Assembly: GCA_001939145.1 (NCBI GenBank)
Contig: LSRX01001553.1
Coordinates: forward strand, 54,976 to 118,975
Source: Symbiodinium microadriaticum
Lineage: Eukaryota; Sar; Dinophyceae; Suessiales; Symbiodiniaceae
DNA: 64,000 nt
Direction: 5' to 3'
This document shows, one piece after another, positions 47,810-57,657 of this stretch (the stretch's first letter is position 1; every line of letters begins with the position of its first letter). A program made the position numbers and the translations under genes. The notes under the pieces are model-generated. The model was not told the origin of the DNA and did no database searches. It saw only the letters and a list, made by a program, of their open reading frames with translations.

Positions 47810-48224
47810 CTGGAAGACGAGACAACCCCAAAGGAAACTGGAATATCGGGAATGGGTCTATCCGACTCTATTCTTCTGCTCCGAATCTACGTCTCCAAGT
47901 TGCTTTTGGCTCTCAGAGCTTTTGACAACGCTAGAGCGCCTAAGGGAGAGGATGCGAATCTAAACAGACAGTCAGGGTTTTGCACAAAAGAGATGCGCTG
48001 CAATGCATGACTCGCCTACGATCTGATCTGCGGCTATGAGACCCTCGAAACGCTGCAACAAGCCTCCCTCAAATGAAGCAATCTGCGGCCTGGAGTTCCC
48101 TGAAAGAGCAAAGCCTCCAACAGGTCCTCAATTGGACATCCCTCGATCCACTCGCGGGTTGAGTACATGCTGGGTGTCACCCCGTGCTATCCCACCCGTG
48201 CAGCTCTCTTTATCCATGCATCTA

Positions 48225-48297
48225 CCTATCAATCGATCTACCTGCCTATCTGTCTAGCTGTCCATCTGCCCGTCTGTCTATCTATCTATTTCTTCTT
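48225..48297. repeat. Degenerate TATC/TGTC microsatellite
   Basis: A pyrimidine-rich tetranucleotide run, the first of three similar blocks in the 48-54 kb cluster. Confidence 0.85.
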
Positions 48298-48599
48298 GCA
48301 CACAGCCAGAGGATGCGGGAATCCCCTCCCCCCTGCGCGCAGGTGCCTTGGGCTTGTGGTCAGTCTATCTTTCTTTCGTTATCTTTCCAGGGCAAGGGGA
48401 ACGTTCGAGGTTCCGCGGGCCGAAAGGCCCACGCGCACCGCATGGGCCTGTTTAAAAGAAACGTGAAACAAGATCTCAAGTTCATCGGGAAAAGGACATC
48501 TCTTTGTTCTTTCCTTCCTTCCGCTGGGCTCAGGTCAGCAGTTCGAGACAAACAGTGTCAAGGACCAACCAGGTACAGACTAAAGAACCATTTCCCGCC

Positions 48600-48780
48600 C
48601 TAGTTCGCCACCACACACCAAACACCACATATACGTTTTAGAACATATGCACAGAAAAGGCTCTCTCGCTGGCGTCCCCCGTCCTTTCGCGCATCCATGC
48701 TGCGAGCAATCACCTGTTCCTCAGGATTATACCAAAACGGGGCCCCAGACACGCCGCGGCGAAAATCACCAGTCGCCATT
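48600..48780 (-). CDS. Candidate exon of the unit headed by a leader relic
   Basis: Reads MATGDFRRGVSGAPFWYNPE and EEQVIARSMDARKDGGRQRE in a minus-strand frame open to 48,600. The natural part is about 45 residues. It lies between the candidate exon at 48.83-48.97 kb and the exon at 47.8 kb. No family recognised. Confidence 0.45.
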
Positions 48781-48830
48781 CTTGCCACAGTCACGGTCTG
48801 CTACACGATGGACTCCCCCTCCTAGCGTAC

Positions 48831-48975
48831 AGGTTGAGAAGGGCCGGATGCCCCCCGCCGGCCAAGATGTGCCCGGAGTTCAGGTGGAACGGGCACAGGT
48901 AGTTCACGGTAACTGTCGGCCAGGAGGATGCCCTCCTCTCCCACGAACAGGAAGCAACTCGAACTTTGAGGACTC
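48831..48975 (-). CDS. Candidate exon downstream of the double leader relic
   Basis: The minus strand reads LFVGEEGILLADSYREL and PVPVPPELRAHLGRRG, ending at possible donor GTACGC (48,825-48,830). It begins about 175 bases downstream of the relic at 49,150. The join to the next exon does not match phase as placed, so the border is provisional. Confidence 0.4.
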
Positions 48976-48980
48976 AAACT

Positions 48981-49586
48981 TCACAGATCAGCTGTATGGC
49001 CCAAGGCTCCCTTTTTGTCTAGGGTTGCCAGGTTACAGTGTCGAAGTGCTGGGGGCGTTGGGTGCCAGGGCACAGTTGGCACCCTCCCCCCTTCAGAAAC
49101 CCCCTCGAGTCTGCGAGGTTGCGCCTGAAGACGTTCGCGATGAAGGCACCTTGAGCCAAAATGGCTTGAGCCTAAATGGCTACGGCATCTCTTTGTCTCT
49201 CTCTGTCTCTCTCGGTCACACGGTCGTCCCACACTGGTAAGCTGCCCCGTGGCAACCTTGCGTTTGTAGCACGTATCCCCCATGTCGTGGGGCTTGTGGT
49301 AGAAGGGCCCAGCATGGCAGGCTTTGCAGGACACCCCCGAGCCACGAAGTCTCTCTGCAAGCTTGCATTGCTCCGCCCACGTAGTGTTGACCTTCGGCGG
49401 CCTAGCCGTGGGGTCGCGTTGCGGTTTGGAGCCGCCTCTCTTTTTCTCCCCCCCTTGATTGGGTTTGCCGAAGAGTTTGCCATCGGAAGTCAAGGTAGTG
49501 CAGGACGGTCCCCCAGGGGTTCGACAGTGAAGTAGCAGGCCTCTCCCTCCTACTGGCGGGACACCTTGCTGAAGGAGGGGCCGCGT
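48981..49586 (-). CDS. Cys/His-containing reading frame crossing the relic
   Basis: An open minus-strand frame of 201 codons with no early ATG. Its upstream half looks coding: a basic Gly-rich stretch, then TWAEQCKLAERLRG and VSCKACHAGPFYHKPHD, a CxxCH...H...H...C pattern that may bind zinc. Glycines are encoded by runs of G. The downstream half runs through the (GA)n tract and the double spliced-leader relic (49,150-49,185) and is probably not part of the same protein. A donor GTGTGG near 49,224 could end the exon. Confidence 0.4.
   Translation of the reverse strand, partial: TRPLLQQGVPPVGGRGLLLHCRTPGGPSCTTLTSDGKLFGKPNQGGEKKRGGSKPQRDPTARPPKVNTTWAEQCKLAERLRGSGVSCKACHAGPFYHKPHDMGDTCYKRKVATGQLTSVGRPCDRERQRETKRCRSHLGSSHFGSRCLHRERLQAQPRRLEGVSEGGRVPTVPWHPTPPALRHCNLATLDKKGALGHTADL
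49150..49185 (-). other. Tandem spliced-leader relic
   Basis: On the minus strand 49,165-49,185 reads CCGTAGCCATTTAGGCTCAA plus G, one base different from the dinoflagellate spliced leader. It is followed at once by 49,150-49,164, CCATTTTGGCTCAAG, the leader without its first residues. The second copy begins exactly after the leader's internal TAG, the site used when a reinserted mRNA is trans-spliced again. A (GA)n tract lies just upstream. Confidence 0.9.
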
Positions 49587-49739
49587 TCAGGCTCCGAGGA
49601 AAGCTGGGGCGCGAAAGGGCCTCTTAAGCAAAACGGCGTCAACGAAGGACTCAAGCCTCCCTCCACTCAGAGGGACGTCCACCCAACAGCAGGCCCGGAG
49701 GGCCGCCCCCGAGTGCCCCCCGAAGCAAGCGGCAAGTCG

Positions 49740-50095
49740 ACTTCTCTCTCTCTCTCTCTCTGTCTATCTGTCTTGCTTTCTTTCGATCGATCTACAATCT
49801 ATCTGTAGCACCAGCTTCAACTGCCGATCTACCTGTGTATCTATCTATCTGGCCATCTGACTATCTGTCTATCTGTCAACCTGTCAAACTGTCTGTCTAC
49901 GGATCCATGTATTTATCTGTTTGTCTGTCGGTCTACCTATCTATCTATCGACCTTTCTATCTGTCGATCTGTCTATCTAGCTATCCATCTATCTAACTGT
50001 CTATCAGTCTATCTATCCGCTGTCTAGCTGTTTATCTACATATCTATCCAACAATCTATCTTTAACCCTATCTATCCCTCCATCCACCTCTCTTT
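49740..50095. repeat. CT run and degenerate TATC/TGTC microsatellite
   Basis: (CT)n at 49,740-49,761 leads into about 300 bp of TCTATC/TGTCTA units, ending in a pyrimidine tract and TTCGGCAG at 50,110 that looks like a plus-strand splice acceptor but is not followed by a convincing exon. Confidence 0.85.
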
Positions 50096-51099
50096 TCTTT
50101 CTTTCGGCAGGGCTAGGGGCAAGAGGGTTTCCCCCCTTGCCCGCGCGCCAGTGGCGCCCCCGACTGGTGCGGAGGTGGCTGAGAGAACGCATGCGACAAC
50201 GCGGCAAATTCTGCCGTTCTTTAGGTGGCCGCATTGCTCAAACAAGGGCATATTTCTCCCTTCAGGGGGTGTGCTGCCAAAAGTTTTCTTGCTCAACACA
50301 GGATTCAAGCATCGTAAAGCTAACGGCTGAAGATGGCTGAAGGCATCAAGAAACGGCAGGGCAAGAAATCCGACTTTCCCCCATCGTGTCCTCATCACGG
50401 CCGTAAGTGGAATCCAAAAAGAAGGCCCCCAGGGGCAACCATCGACCCAAAGCACCCAAACGCATCCACCTCTCTCTCTCTCTCTCTCTACCGGCACTGG
50501 GGTTCAGGGCGGTCCAGCCCGTCCCCCCGCACGCGAACGCGCAGCCGCGGGTCTTTGGCGGAGAGGTCCCCCTATGGACAGTGGGCCATAGGAGGCTTGG
50601 CTTTACAGAAAAGAAGTGGGGCAACTGACCAGTGACTCTCTCGAAGAAAACAAGCAAGCAACCACATGGCTCAAAGCTAAGGTCAGCACTGCCTGGTCAA
50701 TTGATTCCCCCGAAGCAAACAAGGACAAGCAGGTCCAGGGAGCGTTGAAAAGACACGAAGATTATGGGCGTGCGCCCCGGATTGGAGAGAGTTTACCTGA
50801 GTAGAGCCAGACATATGGCCCAATTAAAGAGTTCGCTTCCCCCGCCTATATGTCCAAATTATGTGGAGTCGAGTTACTCGAGTTTGAACGAAACGTGCAC
50901 TCATGGAATGGTTTGGTTTGCCATTCAAGAACAAAGGATTGCTTTGAGGATTGGAGTACAAGGTCCCCTTCCTAGCGCAGAAGCGAAGTCAAGTCCTGAA
51001 GTAAAACCAAGACCTGAAGTAAACCCCCCCCCCTTTGGTCTGCAAAAGGAAGGCAAGGTACTGGTTGCAGAGTGTACATGGGCAAAAAGCCCCCCCGAC

Positions 51100-52164
51100 T
51101 CAGTTACGGCTCAGTTCTTGACGAAGTCGCCCCGGTTCTCCACGTTGCTGTGCCATGTGCGCTTGAACCATTTGCACGGCTTGCTGGAGTGTGCTCCCCC
51201 CGTGCGAGCTCTGCCTTCTCGGTGTGGTAGGCAAGTTGGGTCGTTGGGCGAGCACTCCGATGCTGTCCCCTCTATCTGAAGGTCTGCCTCGCTCCCCCCA
51301 TGGCCACATGGCAGCCAAGTCATCTCCCTTGGCCACAGGAGCAGCTGTCTCCACAGGTGTAGTCTCCTCCTGGTCCATGTCATCGTCAGCATCGTCATCC
51401 CCCCAGTCCGGGATGCTTTCTCTTTCGTCGTCTTGCTCCCTTGTCACATGCTGTTCTGTCTGCATCCCCCTCGGCTTCGGCACTGCTCTCTCTGTGGTGC
51501 TTCCCCTTTTCTCATGCCTCTGTCTCGTCCGCCTTGTCGAAGTCTGAGTTGTCGTCTTGGCGTCCCCCCCCTGTCTGGTAGCCTTGAGCTTTCTGCGGAT
51601 TTTGCGCACTCTCTTCAGCAGGTCGGGGATCGTCTCGGGGAAACGCATGATGTAGACTCGGCTTTCGGCGGCTACCCGTGGGAGGTATTTGTCCACCATT
51701 CGGGTGAGCCTGTCCGCTGAGTCCCCCGCACGGCATCGCTCCACGTGTCTGCGCTGGTATCGCGCAAAAGTGCTTCTCTCGCTCGCGTTGAGCGCCTTCC
51801 CTGTAGGTTTTACGTATCCCCCCTTCTCCATGTCAAACTTCAGCTCGGAGTTTATCCACCGGTCTATGCTCGGCTCTGGAGCGTACTGCAAGTGCAACCC
51901 CCTCCGCGTTCGAAAGAGGACCTTGTCGGCCTGGGTCTGCGTAGTGGAGGCTGCGGCTGGCTCTTCCCCCCTGAGAGGCGGGTTGCCCTGGCTTTTCGGG
52001 GCCGCCTTCACCTGTGTTGCTCGGCCTTCCACCCCATGCAGTCTGCACTGTGGGTCGCTGCGTTCATGAATCTTGCGGAACCCAGTCTGACAAATCCCCA
52101 GAGCAAAACGACATAGTTTGCAAACTTTCCCCTCCGGTCCTGCTCTCTCCTCCGGGTCGGCCAT
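51100..52164 (-). CDS. Intact intronless 354-codon gene, possible zinc-binding protein
   Basis: The longest non-repetitive frame on the preferred strand, with an ATG start and no frame break. The N-terminus has Cys15, Cys18, Cys25, His33, Cys40 and His43 (KVCKLC ... IHERSDPQCRLHG), a possible zinc site. Residues 85-170 are compact and basic with RGLHLQYAPEPSIDRWINSE and YLPRVAAESRVYIMRFPET. Residues 180-230 are Lys/Arg/Thr-rich, then acidic (DWGDDDADDDMDQEE), then a Gln-rich tail. Glycine pairs are encoded as G runs. A spliced-leader relic lies about 420 bases upstream on the same strand (52,583-52,600), so this looks like a recycled cDNA gene. Family unknown; a nucleic-acid-binding role is only suggested by the composition. 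Confidence 0.6.
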   Translation of the reverse strand: MADPEERAGPEGKVCKLCRFALGICQTGFRKIHERSDPQCRLHGVEGRATQVKAAPKSQGNPPLRGEEPAAASTTQTQADKVLFRTRRGLHLQYAPEPSIDRWINSELKFDMEKGGYVKPTGKALNASERSTFARYQRRHVERCRAGDSADRLTRMVDKYLPRVAAESRVYIMRFPETIPDLLKRVRKIRRKLKATRQGGDAKTTTQTSTRRTRQRHEKRGSTTERAVPKPRGMQTEQHVTREQDDERESIPDWGDDDADDDMDQEETTPVETAAPVAKGDDLAAMWPWGERGRPSDRGDSIGVLAQRPNLPTTPRRQSSHGGSTLQQAVQMVQAHMAQQRGEPGRLRQELSRN

Positions 52165-52490
52165 GATCCACGTAGTTGTTCGAGCCCGTCTCGCCCTTCT
52201 TGACCCAAGTCACGAACACTGAGGTGATGGTGTGCTTCACCCAATGTGCTTATTCCCCCGGGTCGCTGTGGCCAGCACTGCAAGGTGGTGGTTGATGAAA
52301 AGGCCTGTCCCTTCCCCCGCAGCAAAGTTGACGAGGAAGCTCTTGCACAAACTAGGTCCCCCACAAGGAAGTGGAACAGCGGACTTGCCCTTCTCGGTTA
52401 TGGCGCGGGGTCGCAAAGGCTTTTCCGGGGCCACTTGAACAAAACACGTCGGGTATGTTTAGCTCAAGCACCGCTGGAGAGAAACAGGAA

Positions 52491-52624
52491 AGCTCCCCTG
52501 GGGGGGAACAGCCCCCAGGTCAACTCCCTGTCTCTCCCCCCGATGCGAGGGGGCGGCACAGGCCCCAAGCAAAGGTGCAGTACTTGAGCCAAAATGGCTA
52601 TCTCTCTCTCTCTCTCTCTCTCAC
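52491..52624 (-). repeat. Leader-relic module, copy B
   Basis: On the minus strand: (GA)n, TAGCCATTTTGGCTCAAG (52,583-52,600), then about 90 bp with two poly-G tracts and a poly-C tract. The same module, a few bases different, recurs at 53,569-53,710. It heads the 354-codon gene. Confidence 0.85.
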
Positions 52625-53520
52625 ACGCCAGGCTTGAGGGGCGAGTTAGGCCCTACTGGCATCAAGCCTGCCCGCATTCTCTCACTCACTTCCTCTCGAG
52701 TATGTGTGTTGCGACGGCCTCGAGACCCAGCTTCTTCGCCGAGTCCTGCACTGAGCTGATTGCCTTGTCGAAGCCGTAATTCGTGGGCCAGACCTCCGGG
52801 ACTGTGTTGACAAGTAGGCACCGGTGAAGGGTATCACAGGAACTCTTCGCAACAAGGCTTTGTGGGTTCTTGTCTGGTTGATCCGTGTGCCTGCCAAGTG
52901 CTCGAACTGCCTTGCATGCTTAACATGGAAAGAATCAACCTTCACCTTCGCCCTTCGCAGTCACGGCTGCGAACAGAAACCACTACAGCTACGATACCAA
53001 CATCAAGAGAACTGCAGTTGCAAATGACAGGAAAGCAGCTATCTAAGGTCCATGTGGCTCAGCTCAACGACAAGCGTTGCAGCAGGCTGGCATGCGTGCA
53101 AACACCAAACAGGTTCCAGGGCGGTGTTGCTGCACGAGATCGACTGGACAGGCACACAGGCACTGCAGGCAGCATTTGTCTGGGCTGGGCCTTGGTGGTG
53201 ACAAAGACTTCTTCACGGCGAAGGCCCTTGTCAAATGCCTCCTTCAACGCTCGGCCGATGCCGGCTTCATTGCCTCAAGCTGCCGATGGCCCTCTCCCTT
53301 CGTACGGTTTGCAGAATTAGAGCCCAGCCGCCATACCTCTGTGCTGTGTCGATGACGCGGTAGCCAGTGTCCAAAGCACTGGAGACCTGCCTGGCGCTCA
53401 GGCGGTCGGTCAAAGCTCCTTTTCATGTGGACTTGCCTGGTCACCTCTCCCTCAGAGACCAAGCAGGTACCAAGTCCTGGCTCGAGACTCTCCAACAGCA
53501 CAGCACAAAGAATCACGAAG

Positions 53521-53555
53521 AGTAAGTGTAGTAAGTGTAGTAAGTGTAGTAATGT
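53521..53555. repeat. Nine-base tandem repeat
   Basis: Three units of AGTAAGTGT immediately left of the N at 53,568. Confidence 0.85.
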
Positions 53556-53567
53556 GCCGATTCATGA

Positions 53568-53568
53568 N
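53568..53568. other. Assembly N at the edge of leader-relic module A
   Basis: Module A begins at the next base. The copy could be displaced or artificially duplicated here. Confidence 0.8.
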
Positions 53569-53710
53569 AGCTCCCCTGGGGGGGAACAGCCCCCAGGTCA
53601 ACTCCCTGTCTCTCCCCCCGATGCGAGGGGCGGCACAGGCCCCAAGCAAAGGTGCAGCACTTGAGCCAAAATGGCTAAAACGCATCCACCTCTCTCTCTC
53701 TCTCTCTCCC
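53569..53710 (-). repeat. Leader-relic module, copy A, beginning at an N
   Basis: The same arrangement as copy B with the relic at 53,660-53,677. Here a GGTGGATGCGTTT word stands between the (GA)n tract and the relic; that word also follows the (GA)n tract at 50,470-50,490, where no relic is present. The copy starts exactly at the N (53,568). Confidence 0.8.
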
Positions 53711-53849
53711 CGGGGAAAGAGGAGCCGGGGCGTTCAGCCTCGACGCCCCGCCCGCGGACTCACGGGTGTCTTTAGCTTCCCCGCAGTTTGCCGCAGGGAG
53801 GCTTGGCTATACGAGGAGCGTTTCCCCTGTACATACTAACAGTTGCCCG

Positions 53850-54066
53850 TTTCTATCCACCTCTCTATCTCAGTCTGTCTTACTACCTGTCTATCCATCC
53901 GTCTACCTCCGCATCCCTGAATCCATCTATCTATCAAGTGCCGAATACCGATCTACCTATCGGTCGATTTATCTGCGTACTACCTACCGCCTGTCGACCT
54001 ACCAACCGACCGACCGACCGACGTACCTACCTACCTACCTACCGACCTACCTACCTACCTAGTTGG
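53850..54066. repeat. Degenerate TATC then TACC microsatellite
   Basis: A third pyrimidine-rich tetranucleotide block, passing from TATC/TGTC into GACC/TACC units at about 54,000-54,065. Confidence 0.85.
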
Positions 54067-54537
54067 CTACCTACCCGTGCGCCTCTCTGCCTGCCTATCG
54101 GATATCTACCCACATACACGGTGCATACATGCAAGTATGCTTGCATGCTCACATGCATAGATTAAAACCTGTTGACTCTCTACTAACTTCTTTTTTGTCA
54201 AGGCGCACATGCCAATACTCTGTCTCTCTGTCTTTATGTCCATCTGTCACGCTGGCTACACTCAGCAAGAGTGGGTCTCTCGTCTTCCAGAGTGTGTTAT
54301 CTCAGGTTGGAAGCTCAGGATACAGGAATCCGATCAGGAATCCCCTGCGTGCTTCCTGAGCAGGTAGCGGTCTGCAGACTCGTCCGCAGACTTCCATCCA
54401 TGCTGGGTCTGTTCCAGCAAGCCATACGTGAAAGTCTCAGGGCAGTCTCAAGTAACACGATCGGATGATCCCTGCACATGGCACAAGTCCACTATAAGCC
54501 CACATGCAACCTGTCCTTGCGCTCGAGGGTGGGCACT

Positions 54538-54929
54538 CACGCCCCCTGCCCTCCACCCAGGAGGAAGGCAATGCCTTGGATGTCAGGTGTCATGACTTCG
54601 TCCACAGCTGCAGCTATTGACAAACCCTGTACAATCTGCGGCACAAGCACTCTTGCCCCAAACAGGCCACCTCAACCAGTGCCGCTTGTACAAGCTGTGC
54701 TTTTCTCGCTTTGCAACCCTGGAGTGGGGAGGCGGACGATCAGTTTCGCCTTTCTTCCAAGAACATTGTGGTACAAAACTCTCAAAGCTAAGCAAATGGG
54801 AGCATCCAGGAGCGATGCCAGTCTTACTACTTTGTCTCCGTTCATACGAGGCAATTGTGAAGTTGCTTCCATTGTGGGGAGGCACCCTTCGTGTCTTGCT
54901 TTGGCGGGGTCCATCAACACGGGATTCAA
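54538..54929 (-). CDS. 3' end of an unidentified gene, two exons
   Basis: The upstream exon (within 54,672-54,929) reads MNGDKVVRLASLLDAPICLA and LRVLYHNVLGRKAKLIVRLP, clearly protein-like. The last exon (54,538-54,670, acceptor GGTTGAG) reads GGLFGARVLVPQIVQGLS and DEVMTPDIQGIAFLLGGG to a TGA. The donor between them was not fixed. A 183-codon plus-strand frame across the same DNA is taken as the shadow. No family recognised. Confidence 0.5.
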
Positions 54930-55151
54930 AAGAGCGAGATGTAATCAAGGTAATCTCCGGTTTACATCCGTTACTTGAACCCATTTGGGCTCATTCTTGG
55001 GAGGCATGTTTTTTTGGGGGGCTTTCTACAGGGATCACCAATAAGTATAATGCAAAAAGAACTCTCAACAGCAACAAGTTTCTGGTAAGAAGATGGTTGC
55101 CATATGTTCCACATACAGTAGGTCTGATCGCAACATCGAAGCAGTTGCACT

Positions 55152-55583
55152 TTGGTGCTTTGGATTGACAGCACAGCTGCCCATGCAGGTGCATGCAGGC
55201 AAGAACGCTTACACAGGTACCCGCTGGAGCCTGACTATGTTTTCTATTTCACCAAAGAACCTGTGAATGAAGCATATGGGCCGCTAGCAGCCACAGACAC
55301 ATCCACACCCTCGCATGGCACCAGTGAGACAGGCAGCAGCAACTGCCGTCACGCGTTAATAGCAACGTGGGGACATTCGGGTATCGTAAAAAGCCTTCAA
55401 TATCAGATGCAGTTGCACCCCTGCCCGGCCGTGCAGCATAGAAAACCTGCTGAAAAGGGTCTGCAGTTTGCTCTTCTGAGAGATCGGACCTGTAGCACGA
55501 CGTTGGAAGCTCTAACCCCGACAGCTATCGGATGCAGAAAGCAAAGAGCGAGGATCAAGGCCATGTCGCAAGGTGACAAATAA
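55152..55583 (+). CDS. Hypothetical plus-strand ORF, 143 codons
   Basis: ATG-started frame with natural composition: ERLHRYPLEPDYVFYFTKEP, a Ser/Thr-rich middle, then QYQMQLHPCPAVQHRKPAEK, ending MSQGDK-stop. The opposing minus frame is shorter and Cys-rich. It would be divergent from the gene ending at 54.5 kb. No family recognised. Confidence 0.35.
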   Translation: MVLWIDSTAAHAGACRQERLHRYPLEPDYVFYFTKEPVNEAYGPLAATDTSTPSHGTSETGSSNCRHALIATWGHSGIVKSLQYQMQLHPCPAVQHRKPAEKGLQFALLRDRTCSTTLEALTPTAIGCRKQRARIKAMSQGDK

Positions 55584-55599
55584 GGGCATCTTTCACCTC

Positions 55600-57640
55600 T
55601 CATCCTTCCTGTTGCTGGAACTCGTATTCGCAGGGGGTGCGGGCCCACTGTAAGGAACCATGCACGAGATTCAAACTGCTGCCACCTGCACGAGCTGCAC
55701 GAGCACAGAGCCCACCCTCCCCCACATTCCCCTGGACCCTGGCCCTCAATCTGCTAGCGCGTCCAGCTGGCAATGGAATGGACATTGAGGTAATACTTTG
55801 AAGGATTGGAAGCAACGTCTTTCAGCCGGGAGTCCCAACGTGAAAAAACATTCCTGCGTCTGGATATCCTTCTGGGTCGGCCACTCTCTGGGTTATCGAG
55901 GAGATCGAATCCAAGGAGGTCCTCCGTAGAGGCATGCTAAGCAAGCTAAGGTACTGGATGAGAACATATGAACCTCAGCTTTCCGTTGCAAAGCCCTTCG
56001 TCATGTGGCTGACCTTGTCTGTAGGAGGCTTGTCAATCCAGATTTGCTTCAGTGAATGGCATGCAGCTTGCCTGTGAATGACCCTGAGACTCTGTCAAAG
56101 CTGTGCTGAAGCTTACAGGCAAGGAATTCACAGAACCAACCCGCGGCATTGCCAACCCGTCCTTCTCCGAGAAGTGCGTGTCCTGGATGCAGCCGGCATG
56201 CTGATGACAAGGGATCGTCTGTGACAGACATGGCAGGCAAAGGCAGCTACAGAGCTCACTGCGCAATGCCCGCCTGGACTCCGCTGGTGGACACGTAGCA
56301 AGGCCTCTTTAGGGCTCGTGTTTTAGCATCGCAATCAAGGACTCGCAAGGACGTCAACTTCGGACGCCTCTTGTCTGCCCCACCAAACCGGCACCCGACC
56401 CGTGGAAAGGCCCGCGCTGACCGTCGGCGAGGTTGAATTGGCCGGACTCTGCCTCAAAGCGACGGCCGAAACACGTAATGTGATGGAAGGACTAGGTGGT
56501 TAGGTCACAAGGTTAAAGGTAACTTATGAAAAGGTCTCTGCACCTCGGGATTGTCGGGTGAATGACAAGAGGCAACCGGTGTCAAAATGTGTGCAATGTG
56601 GCCGCCCTGGCATCGCCCAACAGAACTTGGAGACGGTCTTGCAGCTCATGTGGCAATGCCTCTCCATTTGCCTCCCGCGGTGCACATTCACGAGTCGGTC
56701 ACACAAGACCGACTATGACTGCTATGACTGAACACCAAGCTTCCAAAAAAGTGTTACAGGCCAACTGGTCATGATGAAGACAACTCCTGCTGGGAAGTAA
56801 CTAGACATCGGACGGCAGCGGTGACAGCCGCAGCTGCTTGACAACAGCCAGAACCACTGCAACTGCAACCATGCAACTGACTGACTATGCAAACACCACT
56901 ACCATGACCAAGCCCGCCATCAACCAGGACTGCTAGTGCTGCCAGAATGTGCAACCACCATCCGTACCACCATCATCACCACGCAACAACAGCTGGGGCT
57001 GCGGCAGCACCAGCAGCACCAGTACCGCCAGCGCCGGAACAATCCATGAGTAGCACTCCAACACTCTAGACTCTAAACCCTCACCACCAGCGCCCACACC
57101 ACAACAACAATAACCATCACCACCAACAACCACCACCAACAACCACCATCACCACAACCACAACAAGAACGACGTGCGCCGACACCGGTACAATCAGGTA
57201 CATGCGAAGCACTTCAACATTGAAATTCCAAACTGGATCATGTATGCACGAATGATTGTGTATGAAGGGAAGGATGGTGCTTCACAAAGAGCTATTACTG
57301 TCAGATGCTCCCCACGCCTCCTCGGAATGGGACACGTTGTTCTTTTGGCAGAATACTGGACGCTTGCGTGCCTTTTGTGCATGACAAAGGTGGCACGGGT
57401 CTCCACGGGAGGGAAGTTTCTTTCGAGTCTCGCAAAGGAGGGGCAATAAACACTGAAACTCTCTCCTCTCACGAATGCCGACAGTGGATCTCGTGCAAGG
57501 CTGCAGGAGTGTTGTCACCATCAGGAAGCTCAAGTCTCCCATCTGACCCTCCGCATCAGCACATCAACCGAGGATTGGACGTCGCTGTCGCGCATCACGG
57601 CCGACAGACTGAAGTGCTTCGTGAGCTGCTCCTGCTGCAG
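55600..57640. other. Stretch without a supportable gene
   Basis: Weak frames only. ACCACC/CAACAACC-rich low-complexity sequence lies at 57,090-57,165. Confidence 0.35.
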
Positions 57641-57657
57641 GTGCGCAAACTTGGGCC

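Noticed and set aside
48981-49260. Downstream half of the 201-codon frame as coding sequence
   Set aside because: It reads through a (GA)n tract and the double spliced-leader relic; the RERQRE-type peptide is a repeat artefact.
52448-52470. Plus-strand TTTAGCTCAAG resembling the end of the spliced leader
   Set aside because: Only the last 11-12 positions match, and the orientation is opposite to the clear relics nearby.
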